Source of the DNA: Acidobacteriota bacterium
GTDB lineage: Bacteria > Acidobacteriota > Terriglobia > Terriglobales > Acidobacteriaceae
Assembly (NCBI GenBank): GCA_018268895.1
Contig: JAFDVP010000007.1
Location: 496,001 to 560,000, forward strand
Direction of reading: 5' to 3'
Length of the DNA stretch: 64,000 bases
The translations under genes and the position numbers were made by a program. This document shows, one piece after another, positions 1 through 7,786 of this stretch. Under the pieces are notes generated by a model, which ran no database searches, had not been told where the DNA came from, and saw only the letters and a program-made list of their open reading frames with translations. The number at the start of each line of letters is the position of its first letter. Within the stretch, counting starts at the first letter, position 1.

Positions 1-1
1 G

Positions 2-1480
2 GAGTTCGCAGACTCCATCTCGCTGCAACGGCGCAACCACCTGTTTCAGTTTGGAGGACGCGCCGATCGCGTCGCCCTGCGAACCCGCGTCACCGACGGA
101 TCTCAGGGCTTCTTCGCCTTCGCCGGCCTGGCCGCGCTTCAGGCGGGCAATGCAGACTTCTTTTCGCAGAGCTTCGGCAACTTCAACACCAATCTAAGCG
201 AGGTGCGATTCGCCGGCTTCGCACAGGACCACTGGACCAACTCCTCTTCGCTGACCCTCGACTACGGCATCCGTTACGAATACAACCGTCTGCCATCGTC
301 CTTGCCGCAGGACGCCCTGAACTTCAGTCCTCGCCTCGGTCTGGCTTGGACACCGTGGAAGTCGATGGTCGTGCGTACCGGCTTTGGCATCTTCTACGAC
401 CGCTTCCAGCTTGCAATCATCAATCGCCTGCTCGAATTCGATGGCAACCGCAGCTTCAGCCAGATCGTCGAGGACAAGGCTGCCGCGTCCATCTTCCGCA
501 GCGGCACCATCTCCTCCGACGCCTTGCCCGGCGTCGCTCCCAGCATCTGGCGCGCACAACCCGGCCTGCGAACCCCCTACAGCGAAGTCGCCTCCTTCAG
601 CATCGAGCAGGCTCTTCCCCTGCAAACCACGCTGACCGGCGAATATCAGTCCGTCCACGGCATCAGGCTGGGCCGCACCACCAACATCAACCTTGCCCCA
701 CCTGTCCTGTTGACCACCGCGAACGCCGCTTCAGCCGGCATCTCCTCCCCAACTCCGCAGCAACTCGGGCGGCCAGCATTTACGCCAGCCCGCATCAATC
801 CTGCCTTCGACGCCATCAATCAGTTCGCGACCTCTGCTCACTCTTCCTACAACGGAGCCACCATCACACTCAACCGACAGTTTCAGGACGATCTTCAGGT
901 TCTCGCCGGTTACACCTTCTCAAAGACCATCGACGACGCCTCATCCGACACCGAGCAGCCGCAAAATCCTTATGTCCTCCGCGATGAGCGAGCCCTCTCC
1001 CTCCAGGACCAGCGTCACCGGTTTACCTTGAGCGGCCTATGGCTCATCGGCCCCGATCTTGGCGATCCTCTGGACGCAGAAAAAAATGCCAACCCCGGCC
1101 CCCTCATGAAAGCTCTTACCGGACTAGAGTTCGCTCCCATCATCAGCATCTCAAGCGGATTTCGTGCCAGCCCGCTTACGGGACTCGACAGTAGTCGCGA
1201 GCACATCCTTCCCTTCGTCACGCGACCCGGCGGATATGCAAGAAACTCGCTCTCCAGCCCTATCCGAGTCGATGTCGACCTGCGTGTCTTGAAGATGTTT
1301 CCCATAGCCGGCGGTCACTTTGACGTCGTTGCCGAGTCCTTCAACCTCCTCAACCATCGCAATGTGTCGCTGCTGAACACGGCTTTTGGCTCAGAAGTCC
1401 AACCGTCACAGAGCTTTGCCAGCCCCATCGCCACATCGACCGCCCGCAGAGTCCAGTTCTCGCTCGACTACGAGTTCTGA
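2..1480 (+). CDS. Oar-like TonB-dependent receptor, C-terminal part (5' end outside window)
   Basis: The reading frame is open from the first bases of the window, so this is the 3' part of a longer gene. The visible 492 residues look like the beta-barrel of an Oar-like TonB-dependent outer-membrane receptor: motifs such as FAGFAQDHW, LDYGIRYEYN and PRLGLAWTPW recall barrel strands with alternating aromatic residues. The chain ends in VQFSLDYEF, a terminal Phe as expected for recognition by the BAM machinery. Large receptors of this kind import bulky substrates across the outer membrane in Acidobacteria; the substrate cannot be read here. A second, complete receptor lies at 7787-10504. The family is fairly certain, the ligand unknown. 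Confidence 0.85.
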   Translation, partial: EFADSISLQRRNHLFQFGGRADRVALRTRVTDGSQGFFAFAGLAALQAGNADFFSQSFGNFNTNLSEVRFAGFAQDHWTNSSSLTLDYGIRYEYNRLPSSLPQDALNFSPRLGLAWTPWKSMVVRTGFGIFYDRFQLAIINRLLEFDGNRSFSQIVEDKAAASIFRSGTISSDALPGVAPSIWRAQPGLRTPYSEVASFSIEQALPLQTTLTGEYQSVHGIRLGRTTNINLAPPVLLTTANAASAGISSPTPQQLGRPAFTPARINPAFDAINQFATSAHSSYNGATITLNRQFQDDLQVLAGYTFSKTIDDASSDTEQPQNPYVLRDERALSLQDQRHRFTLSGLWLIGPDLGDPLDAEKNANPGPLMKALTGLEFAPIISISSGFRASPLTGLDSSREHILPFVTRPGGYARNSLSSPIRVDVDLRVLKMFPIAGGHFDVVAESFNLLNHRNVSLLNTAFGSEVQPSQSFASPIATSTARRVQFSLDYEF

Positions 1481-1601
1481 CCGCGGGTCGATCAACCGGT
1501 CTGCCTCATGGTGAGGTCTTTCAACTTGTTCATGCCTTCATTTCAGTCAGAACGGCAGGGACAGCCGCTCTACAATAACCCTCAACGGAGGCTCTCCCCC
1601 T

Positions 1602-2585
1602 TTGAAGTTCCTCGCCGTCCTGCTCCTCCTTCTCCTCATTGCTGCTGGCGGTGCGTACTATCTCGCGACCACGCCCTTCGGCCCCTCCGCCGAGACCTTT
1701 ATCGAGATCGCGCCACACACCCCGACCGCCGCCATGGCCGAGCAGCTTGAGAGGGCAGGGGTCATTCGCAACAAGTACGTCTTCCAGGCGTTGCGGCTCT
1801 ATGAGAAGGGCACTCTGAAGGCCGGTGAGTACCGCTTCGACCATGCTGTGCCGATGACCGAGGTCTATCGCCGCATCGTCAAGGGTGACATCTACACCAT
1901 TGGCATCACCATCCCCGAGGGGTACAACATCTTCGACATCGCGCAGGCCATTCAGGACGCTGGCCTCGGACAGCGCGACGACTTTCTGGCCGCCGAACGC
2001 AGACACACGGAGCTGATCGCCGAGTGGGCCGACCCGTCCCACCCTCCCGTCTCGTTAGAGGGCTACCTCTTCCCCGACACCTATCACTTCGCGCGGCATA
2101 CCCCGGCCGCGACCATTCTTGCGGCGATGGTGCGCAGGTTCCGCCAGGCGGCCCATGAGCTGAACCTCGCCGGACCAGAGGCCAACCGCACCGTCATTAT
2201 GGCCTCGCTGATCGAAAAAGAGGTCTCGCAGGACGCCGAGCGGCCGCTGGTGGCCGGGGTCTTCGTCAACCGGCTGGCTAAAAACATCCCCCTCGCCACC
2301 GACCCCACCGTCATCTACGCCGCGTTGCTCGACAATCGCTGGCGCGGAACCATCTACGCCTCGGACCTGAAGAACCCGTCGCCGTACAACACCTACGTCC
2401 ACGCAGGCCTGCCCCCCGGCCCGATTGCCAACGCCGGGATGGCCGCCTTCCGCGCGGCGATTCATCCGGCGCAGACCGACTACCTGTTCTTCGTATCGGA
2501 TGCCCAGGGCCACAGCCGCTTCGCCGCAAACCTGAAGGAGCACAACCAGAATGTGACCGCTTACCGCAAGGCGCAGCAACGCTGA
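1602..2585 (+). CDS. mltG: Endolytic murein transglycosylase MltG (YceG family)
   Basis: The product is a 327-residue inner-membrane enzyme that cuts nascent glycan strands and so helps set peptidoglycan chain length. An N-terminal transmembrane helix (about residues 3-22) is followed by a LysM-like region and the YceG catalytic domain. Family signatures are visible: IPEGYN near 105, LEGYLFPDTYHF near 152-163, ASLIEKEV at 201-208 with the presumed catalytic Glu205, and NTYVHAGLPPGPIANAG near the C terminus. Length fits the family. The start is TTG, chosen because it begins the hydrophobic segment and follows a GGAG motif 11 bases upstream. It stands alone between the receptor and a lipoprotein gene on the same strand. 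Confidence 0.93.
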   Translation: MKFLAVLLLLLLIAAGGAYYLATTPFGPSAETFIEIAPHTPTAAMAEQLERAGVIRNKYVFQALRLYEKGTLKAGEYRFDHAVPMTEVYRRIVKGDIYTIGITIPEGYNIFDIAQAIQDAGLGQRDDFLAAERRHTELIAEWADPSHPPVSLEGYLFPDTYHFARHTPAATILAAMVRRFRQAAHELNLAGPEANRTVIMASLIEKEVSQDAERPLVAGVFVNRLAKNIPLATDPTVIYAALLDNRWRGTIYASDLKNPSPYNTYVHAGLPPGPIANAGMAAFRAAIHPAQTDYLFFVSDAQGHSRFAANLKEHNQNVTAYRKAQQR

Positions 2586-2720
2586 CCTGTCGAGGGGGAG
2601 GGGCCTATGTGGAAGCGCAAGCGATCAAAGAAATTTTTTGAAGAACCCTAAACCCCTGTCTCTCATCTATATACCGTGGCAGGCATAGCAGAATTCCCGG
2701 GACGGATATACTAAAACTTC

Positions 2721-3617
2721 GTGGAAATGAAGATACGACAAGCCTTAGCGTTGGCGACCGTGGCTGTTCTGCCTGCGCTGACCGGATGTCTCAGTCACAC
2801 TCGCATCGTTCCCAAGACGCGCGTGGCCGACGTGATTATGAGCACGTCGCTCGATTCGATGGCGAGTCAGATTAACACCCGTTACAACTCCATCAATACG
2901 TTCAACGCCTCGGTTGAGATCTCCGCGACGACGGGGGGTGGCCTTCAGGGCAAGGAGACGCAGTCCCTCGCCTTCTCCGGTTACATCCTCATGCGCAAGC
3001 CGGAGTTCCTGCGCGTCCTGCTGCTGCTGCCTGTCGTCCGAACCCAGGCACTGGACATGGTCTCCGATGGCAGCAACTTCAAGCTCTACATTCCTCCGCG
3101 CAAGCGGGCGATCGTCGGCTCGAACACGCTGACCACGACCTCGAAGAACGGGCTGGAGAACCTGCGCCCCGAGGTGATCTTCGACTCCATGTTCATCCAG
3201 GGGCCCGGGGAGAACCAGATCCTCTCGATGACCACCGACATTCGCGTGATCGAGAGCGGCAAGAAGAAGAAAGACCTGATCGAAGAGCCTGCCTATGCGG
3301 TGCAGATCCTGAGCAAGCCCGACGGGTCGGACCGCACGGTGAACACGATTCGTGTGATCCACATCAACTCCATCGACCTGCTGCCCTACCAGCAGGACAT
3401 CTACGACGCCGACGGCAAGGTCATCACCAAGGCCTACTACTCGAACTACCAGTTCTACGGGACAACCCCGTTTCCTTCGACCATCGTGATCGAGCGGCCG
3501 CGCGACCACTACTCGCTGACGATCAACATCGCCAAGCTGACATTGAACGGCCACCTCGACGACGACCAGTTTGAGTTGAAGATCCCGGAAGGCATCAACG
3601 TCGAGACGCTGAAGTAG
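2721..3617 (+). CDS. Outer-membrane lipoprotein, LolA/DUF4292-like
   Basis: The 298-residue product begins with a signal peptide ending in a lipobox LTGC (lipidated Cys at 23), so it should be a lipoprotein. The remainder resembles DUF4292 and LolA/LolB-like folds: a beta-rich domain with FSGYILMRKPEFLRVL and a later GYILMRKP-DMVSDG pattern typical of an incomplete barrel that holds a lipid. A role in lipid or lipoprotein handling in the periplasm is an inference from fold similarity. The start is GTG; an in-frame ATG lies two codons later. A TATACT hexamer sits 8 bases before the GTG, which would leave almost no leader. It precedes trmO by 23 bases, so the two may be cotranscribed. Confidence 0.72.
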   Translation: MEMKIRQALALATVAVLPALTGCLSHTRIVPKTRVADVIMSTSLDSMASQINTRYNSINTFNASVEISATTGGGLQGKETQSLAFSGYILMRKPEFLRVLLLLPVVRTQALDMVSDGSNFKLYIPPRKRAIVGSNTLTTTSKNGLENLRPEVIFDSMFIQGPGENQILSMTTDIRVIESGKKKKDLIEEPAYAVQILSKPDGSDRTVNTIRVIHINSIDLLPYQQDIYDADGKVITKAYYSNYQFYGTTPFPSTIVIERPRDHYSLTINIAKLTLNGHLDDDQFELKIPEGINVETLK

Positions 3618-3640
3618 GCGGATCGTCAGGTGGAGCGACG

Positions 3641-4042
3641 ATGAACCTAGCCCCTGTTGGCCACATTCGCTCCTCGCTCAAAGAACGCAAGAATGCTCCG
3701 CGCCAGGCTGCGGAGCAGGCGCCTGCTGCCGCGATTGAGGTCCTTCCCGCGTTCAGTCATGCCATCGAAGGACTCCGGCCAGGCGACGAGATATGGATAT
3801 TGACCTGGCTGCATGAGGCGGACCGCGACACCCTCAAGGTCCATCCGCGCTCCGATCCGCGAAATCCGCTTACGGGCGTCTTCGCTACGCGCTCACCCGA
3901 TCGACCAAACCCCATCGGCCTGCACCGCGCGACGATTGTGAAGCTCGAAGGAGCTCTCGTGTACGTCGACGCGATCGAGGCTATTGAGAGCACCCCGGTC
4001 CTGGACATTAAGCCAGTCCTGAAAGGCGAATGCGGCCGCTGA
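3641..4042 (+). CDS. trmO: tRNA (N6-threonylcarbamoyladenosine37-N6)-methyltransferase TrmO (TsaA family)
   Basis: The product belongs to the TsaA/TrmO family, which uses S-adenosylmethionine to methylate t6A at position 37 of certain threonine tRNAs. The hallmark TRSPDRPNPIGL is at residues 83-94 and the second conserved element LDIKP at 121-125; PVGHIRSS opens the domain. At 133 residues it is the compact form with only the beta-barrel domain, lacking the C-terminal extension of the E. coli enzyme (about 235 residues). Start ATG follows a GGTGGAG ribosome-binding site. It probably shares a transcript with the lipoprotein upstream and converges on the thioredoxin gene. Confidence 0.87.
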   Translation: MNLAPVGHIRSSLKERKNAPRQAAEQAPAAAIEVLPAFSHAIEGLRPGDEIWILTWLHEADRDTLKVHPRSDPRNPLTGVFATRSPDRPNPIGLHRATIVKLEGALVYVDAIEAIESTPVLDIKPVLKGECGR

Positions 4043-4086
4043 CCCTCGTGGCCGCATTTGCCACTTCGACCGCGCGGGATAACGTT

Positions 4087-4512
4087 TCAGATGTTGAGCC
4101 AGGCTTCCATCTGCTGGTGGCCTACGAGCCCCGCCTGCTGCGAGACCAGCTTGCCCGCGTTGAAGACGGCGAAGTTGGGGATGCCGCGCACGTTGTAGCG
4201 GGCCGAGAGCTCGTGGTTCTTCTCCGTGTCCACCTTGAGCACGATGGCGCGTCCCGCGGTGTTGGCGGCAGTGCGGGAGACCTCGGGCGCGGCCATGCGA
4301 CAGGGGCCGCACCATTCGGCCCAGAAGTCGACGAGGACGGGCACGCGCGCGTTTTTGACGACCTCATCGAAGAGAGCGACATCGGCGGCGATGGGCTCGT
4401 TGATAGGGGCGAGCTCGTTCTTGCATCTGCCGCAGCGGCCGGTATCGGCAAGGTGTGCTGCCGGGATGCGGTTCTTCTGTCCACAGTGCGGACAGTTGCG
4501 GATCAGAGGCAT
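4087..4512 (-). CDS. trxC: Thioredoxin with N-terminal zinc ribbon (TrxC/thioredoxin-2 type)
   Basis: The 141-residue protein has two CXXC pairs at the N terminus (CPHC at 7-10 and CGRC at 27-30), which would bind zinc, followed by a thioredoxin fold with the active site WCGPC at 67-71 and the cis-Pro in RGIPNFAVF. This matches thioredoxin-2, a cytoplasmic disulfide reductase often linked to oxidative stress. The ATG at 4512 was chosen over longer alternatives because it starts directly at the zinc ribbon and follows GGGAGA. Its 3' end faces trmO. The upstream gene on the same strand (4648-5064) is separated by a REP-like repeat, so a separate promoter is likely. Confidence 0.93.
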   Translation of the reverse strand: MPLIRNCPHCGQKNRIPAAHLADTGRCGRCKNELAPINEPIAADVALFDEVVKNARVPVLVDFWAEWCGPCRMAAPEVSRTAANTAGRAIVLKVDTEKNHELSARYNVRGIPNFAVFNAGKLVSQQAGLVGHQQMEAWLNI

Positions 4513-4551
4513 GATGTTCTCTCCCAGTGATTGGATGCGGGTTGGGTGAAG

Positions 4552-4614
4552 GCGGTTCGAGCTTCGCTCGAATATCCCACACATGCGATGGAGCCGCATG
4601 CAGGGGCACCCGGC
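4552..4614. repeat. REP-like repeat, type A copy 1
   Basis: An imperfect palindrome starting GGTTCGAGC, with a mirrored TCGAA, then TATCCCAC, a small inner hairpin (CATGCG with CGCATG) and the end motif GGGGCACCCGG. The same layout recurs at 14929, 15041, 40190, 42127 and 44337. It lies between trxC and the VOC gene. Confidence 0.75.
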
Positions 4615-4647
4615 GTGAAGGATTGGAGCGAGCCTTTTGACGTCTGG

Positions 4648-5064
4648 CTAAAGAGTGCCGAGGGTCCCTCCCCAGTCGTGTGGGTCGACGTCGGCGATGG
4701 ACTGGGAGAACGTCCAGCTTCGCCCGATGTGGTCGGCGGCGGTGTACTGACGTTCGCCGTAGGGGTAGGTCTCTGGTGTGCGGATGATGCGCGCGCCTTG
4801 GGCGACGGCGTTGGCGTAGTGCGCGTCGACGTCGGGGACGCGAACCATCAGCGAGTGCGCGATGGGAGTGATCTCGCCGGCGCGCGGGTGCTGCACGATG
4901 ACGATGGCTCCGTCGCCGATGGTGAGCTGGGCGCGGTGGTCGGCGATGCGGAGGCGCAGCGTAAAGCCGAATGCGCTCGTGAGCCAGTCGATGGCCTGGG
5001 TGAGATCGGGGTAGGCCAGTTCAGGGATGACGGTGCTGCTGGGCATGGAACGGTTGGCGAGCAT
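4648..5064 (-). CDS. VOC-superfamily (glyoxalase/bleomycin-resistance-like) protein
   Basis: The 138-residue product has the paired beta-alpha-beta-beta-beta modules of the vicinal oxygen chelate fold: VIPELAYPDLTQAIDWLTSAFGF near the start, and a second half running to the RSWTFSQSIADVDP end typical of the PhnB-like or glyoxalase-like VOC subgroup. The substrate cannot be inferred. The start ATG was placed at 5064 because AGGAGCC precedes it by 7 bases; a longer upstream start lacks such a site. It is divergent from the TetR gene at 5200, with about 135 bases between them that contain the operator-like inverted repeat, so the TetR protein could influence both genes. Confidence 0.82.
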   Translation of the reverse strand: MLANRSMPSSTVIPELAYPDLTQAIDWLTSAFGFTLRLRIADHRAQLTIGDGAIVIVQHPRAGEITPIAHSLMVRVPDVDAHYANAVAQGARIIRTPETYPYGERQYTAADHIGRSWTFSQSIADVDPHDWGGTLGTL

Positions 5065-5161
5065 AACGGGCTCCTGTTTGAGAGCTCTCACCACGGAGAG
5101 GCGGAGACAAGTGTAGTCCAGCGGGGCTGGGAGGCAGGGGGAGTTTCGGGGTTAAAATTTT

Positions 5162-5200
5162 TGTCTACACCGTATACTTTCGTGGTATACAGTGTAAACA
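5162..5200. promoter_or_regulatory. Probable TetR operator: 39-bp inverted repeat overlapping the tetR start
   Basis: Two 16-base arms, TGTCTACACCGTATAC at 5162-5177 and GTATACAGTGTAAACA at 5185-5200, are inverted copies matching at 14 of 16 positions across a 7-base spacer. The right arm runs into the ATG of the TetR gene. Size and symmetry fit a dimer-of-dimers TetR operator, and its location fits autorepression. Binding by this regulator is inferred. Confidence 0.75.
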
Positions 5201-5811
5201 TGACGACAACAGCAACCATGGTTGAGACGACAGCAGCGGCAACGACGGCAGAACGGATCATCGCGGCCGCCCGCGAACTGTTGAGCGTGGATGGCATCGA
5301 AGGCGTGACGATGCGGCGCGTGGCGGCGGAGGTCGGCATCACGCCGATGGCGCTCTACCGGCACTTCCCCAATCGCGACGGACTGTTGAATGCGTTGGCG
5401 GACGAGGGGTTCGCCGGTTTGTCGGAGAAGCTCAACAGGCTGCGGCTGACGGGTGAGCCGGAGCGGCAGTTGATCAGGATCCTCGACGTCTTCCTGGACC
5501 ATGCGTTCGAGAAGCCGCGCTTGTTCGAGCTGATGTTTCTGACCAAGCGTGAAGGTGCGCGGCGGTTTCCGGAGGACTTCAAGGCGGGCAGATCGCCGAC
5601 GGCGAACGCCTCCGCCGAGGTGCTGGCGCGAGGCATGGAGACGGCGCACTTCGCCAAGGACGACGTGTGGGAGATTGTCTTCGAGACCGGCGCGCTGGTA
5701 CAGGGTTTGGTGATGCTCTACCTCGGCGGTCGTGTGTCGATGACGCCCTCGCAGTTCCGCGCGTTTTGTCACAGGTCGTTTGGGAGGTACATGAATGGCA
5801 TCCGCAGTTAG
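5200..5811 (+). CDS. TetR/AcrR-family transcriptional regulator
   Basis: The 203-residue product has an N-terminal TetR helix-turn-helix: AERIIAAARELLSVDGIEGVT followed by the recognition region VAAEVGITPMALYRHFPNRD, about residues 30-65. The C-terminal ligand domain is family-typical in length but its ligand cannot be read. The ATG at 5200 lies in the operator arm and has no Shine-Dalgarno motif; an alternative ATG at 5218 is possible. The 3' end overlaps the start of the Lnt-like gene by 17 bases, which implies translational coupling and control of that gene by the regulator. The inverted repeat at the start suggests autorepression. Confidence 0.92.
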   Translation: MTTTATMVETTAAATTAERIIAAARELLSVDGIEGVTMRRVAAEVGITPMALYRHFPNRDGLLNALADEGFAGLSEKLNRLRLTGEPERQLIRILDVFLDHAFEKPRLFELMFLTKREGARRFPEDFKAGRSPTANASAEVLARGMETAHFAKDDVWEIVFETGALVQGLVMLYLGGRVSMTPSQFRAFCHRSFGRYMNGIRS

Positions 5812-7237
5812 GAGTCGTCTTCTGGTCGAGGGTGCGCTGGCGATTGCAGCGTCGTCGGCGATGCTTTACTTCGGCAACGGGCTTGAGCCGGTGTGGCCGC
5901 TGATGTGGGTGGCGTTTGTGCCGCTGCTCTGGTTTGCGTTGCGCAGTCCGTGGTGGGCTTCGGCGGTCGCGACAGCGCTCGCAGTGCTGCTGGGCAGCGT
6001 GAGCATGTGGAGCTACTTCACGGGGACGCTGCGAATGCCTGTGTCGACGTGGTGGGGTATCTATCTGTTTGCGGCGATCATCTTTGCCGTGGGAGTGCTG
6101 CTGTTCCGCTCGCTGGTGCTGCGCGGCGCGGTGTGGAGCGGCCTGTTGGCGCTGCCGTCGTTGTGGGTGGTGGCTGAGTACAGCCGTAACTTCACCACGC
6201 CGCACGGAACGGCCTTCAGTCTCGCTTACACGCAGCTCGGGTTTCTTCCGTTTCTCCAACTCGCCTCCATCACAGGTCCGTGGGGAATGACGTTTGTGCT
6301 GCTGCTGTTCTCGTCGGCGGTTGCGGTTGCATGGCACCTGTGGCCAAGCGACAGACACACAGCGCAACGGGTGGCAGCGACTGGCGTTTGCGTTGCGGTT
6401 GCAGTGGTGGCATTGGGCGCGATAAGGCTGGCCCTGCCGGAGGGCGCGACGACGCGGGTAGGTCTGGTCGCCTCGGACCAGCACGAAGCCATCGTCGATC
6501 CGGGAGCTCCAACGGAACGGCTGATGGGGGACTATGTGCGCGCGGCCGAGGACCTGACGGTCAGGGGAGCACAGGCGGTGGTGATTCCAGAGATGCTGGG
6601 CGTGACGGTGGCGGGAAAGTCGGCCGCGACCGACACGATTCTGCAATCGCTGGCGGACGGATCGCGCGCCACGGTGGTTGCGGGTGTGATCGCCGCGGAC
6701 GGAGGGGTGCGGCACAATGAGGCCCGCGTCTATACGCCCTCCAGCGCGGTGGAAGGCTACTACAAGGAGCACCTGCTGCCGCCGTTTGAGTCGAAGACGA
6801 CGCCGGGAACGAAGCTGTTGACACTGTCGCGCGACAAGCAGCTGTGGGGCCTGGCCATCTGCAAGGACATGGACTTCGCCAACCCGGCGCGGCGTTATGC
6901 GCGCGAGGGCGTGGGCCTGATGTTGGTTCCAGCGTGGGACTTCACGGTCGATCGCACCTGGCACGGGCACATGTCCGTCATGCGCGGCGTCGAGGACGGC
7001 TTCAGCATGGCGCGGGCTGCCAAGGGCGGTTACCTGACCGTGAGCGACTGGAGAGGACGCATCCTCGGAGAGACCAGCAGCAGCGCGGCCCCCTTTGCGA
7101 CGCTTCTGGTCGATGCTCCGGCAGAGCATCACTGGACGGTGTATCAGGTGCTGGGCGACTGGTTCGCGTGGGTGGCGATTGCTCTGCTGGTTCTTGTGCT
7201 GACGCAGACTGTCAGGCCGCGGAGAGTGTCCTTGTAA
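5795..7237 (+). CDS. Apolipoprotein N-acyltransferase-like membrane protein (Lnt paralogue)
   Basis: The 480-residue product has about six to seven N-terminal membrane segments (to about residue 210), a nitrilase-fold domain, and a C-terminal membrane helix, the architecture of Lnt, which adds the third acyl chain to lipoproteins. The nitrilase triad is present: Glu266 in VVIPEM, Lys324 in YYKEHLLPPFE and Cys356 in LAICKDMD; Glu332 matches the second Lnt glutamate. The two residues after the nucleophile are Lys-Asp instead of the Tyr-Glu of E. coli Lnt, so substrate or donor may differ. It overlaps the TetR gene by 17 bases and has GGGAGG before its ATG. Whether it is the main Lnt or a regulated paralogue is undecided. 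Confidence 0.8.
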   Translation: MASAVRSRLLVEGALAIAASSAMLYFGNGLEPVWPLMWVAFVPLLWFALRSPWWASAVATALAVLLGSVSMWSYFTGTLRMPVSTWWGIYLFAAIIFAVGVLLFRSLVLRGAVWSGLLALPSLWVVAEYSRNFTTPHGTAFSLAYTQLGFLPFLQLASITGPWGMTFVLLLFSSAVAVAWHLWPSDRHTAQRVAATGVCVAVAVVALGAIRLALPEGATTRVGLVASDQHEAIVDPGAPTERLMGDYVRAAEDLTVRGAQAVVIPEMLGVTVAGKSAATDTILQSLADGSRATVVAGVIAADGGVRHNEARVYTPSSAVEGYYKEHLLPPFESKTTPGTKLLTLSRDKQLWGLAICKDMDFANPARRYAREGVGLMLVPAWDFTVDRTWHGHMSVMRGVEDGFSMARAAKGGYLTVSDWRGRILGETSSSAAPFATLLVDAPAEHHWTVYQVLGDWFAWVAIALLVLVLTQTVRPRRVSL

Positions 7238-7375
7238 CTTTCGGCGCGAGCGGTTTACGGTTTCTCGCCTGAAGGATGGGCCACCCGCCATTGATGCTTG
7301 CAATGGCTGTTGTGCATCTCTGATGCGGATGTGCCCGGTGGTCGTATAGTGTGAGTGCAGGTACGAGGGGGTTGA

Positions 7376-7783
7376 ATGTCTGCACGAGTGGCTCACTCCA
7401 CACCGATGCTCCATGTTGCCGAGATCGAGCGCTCGATTGCGTTTTACGAGCAGCTTGGCTTCCGATTGATTGACGACGATGGCTGCAAGCCGATTGGTTG
7501 GGCACGGCTGCACTGCGAAAGCGGCGACATCATGTTTTTGCGCGCAGAGAAGTCGATCGACGCGCGAGTGCAGGGATTTCTCTTCTACCTGTACACGCCC
7601 GATCTCGCCGGATTGCGCGAGCATCTTGCTGCAAGTGATGTTGCGGTGTCGGAGATCAAGCGGCCAGCTTATATGCCGAGCGGCACGATCAATCTGAATG
7701 ATCCAGATGGCTACCACATCGAGATTGGCCACTGGGGCAAGGCCGAGCAGGAAGCCTGGGAAAAGCATCTTGAAGCAAGGTGA
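7376..7783 (+). CDS. VOC-superfamily (bleomycin-resistance/glyoxalase-like) protein
   Basis: The 135-residue product reads as a single VOC protein: HSTPMLHVAEIERSIAFYEQ with LGFRLIDDD at the start, and PDGYHIEIGHW near residues 110-120, where the Glu is a standard metal ligand of the fold. Such proteins sequester or transform small molecules; none can be named. Start ATG follows GAGGGG. It ends 3 bases before the convergent TonB receptor. It is unrelated by eye to the VOC gene at 4648 beyond the common fold. Confidence 0.82.
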   Translation: MSARVAHSTPMLHVAEIERSIAFYEQLGFRLIDDDGCKPIGWARLHCESGDIMFLRAEKSIDARVQGFLFYLYTPDLAGLREHLAASDVAVSEIKRPAYMPSGTINLNDPDGYHIEIGHWGKAEQEAWEKHLEAR

Positions 7784-7786
7784 ATC

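Noticed and set aside
4531..5199. N-terminal extension of the TetR ORF by 223 codons
   Set aside because: The extension runs antisense through the VOC gene and the repeat; the helix-turn-helix begins just after the ATG at 5200.
5795..7237. Carbon-nitrogen hydrolase not related to Lnt
   Set aside because: The N-terminal membrane helices and the spacing of Lys324 and Glu332 match Lnt, so the Lnt-like call was kept.
7262..7292. GGATGGGCCACCCGCC as a further type A repeat
   Set aside because: Only the end motif is partly present, with no hairpin or leading palindrome; it may be a decayed remnant.
5579..7768. 729-residue ORF on the minus strand
   Set aside because: It is antisense to the TetR, Lnt-like and VOC genes and is rich in Arg, His and Gln, as expected for a shadow frame in GC-rich DNA.
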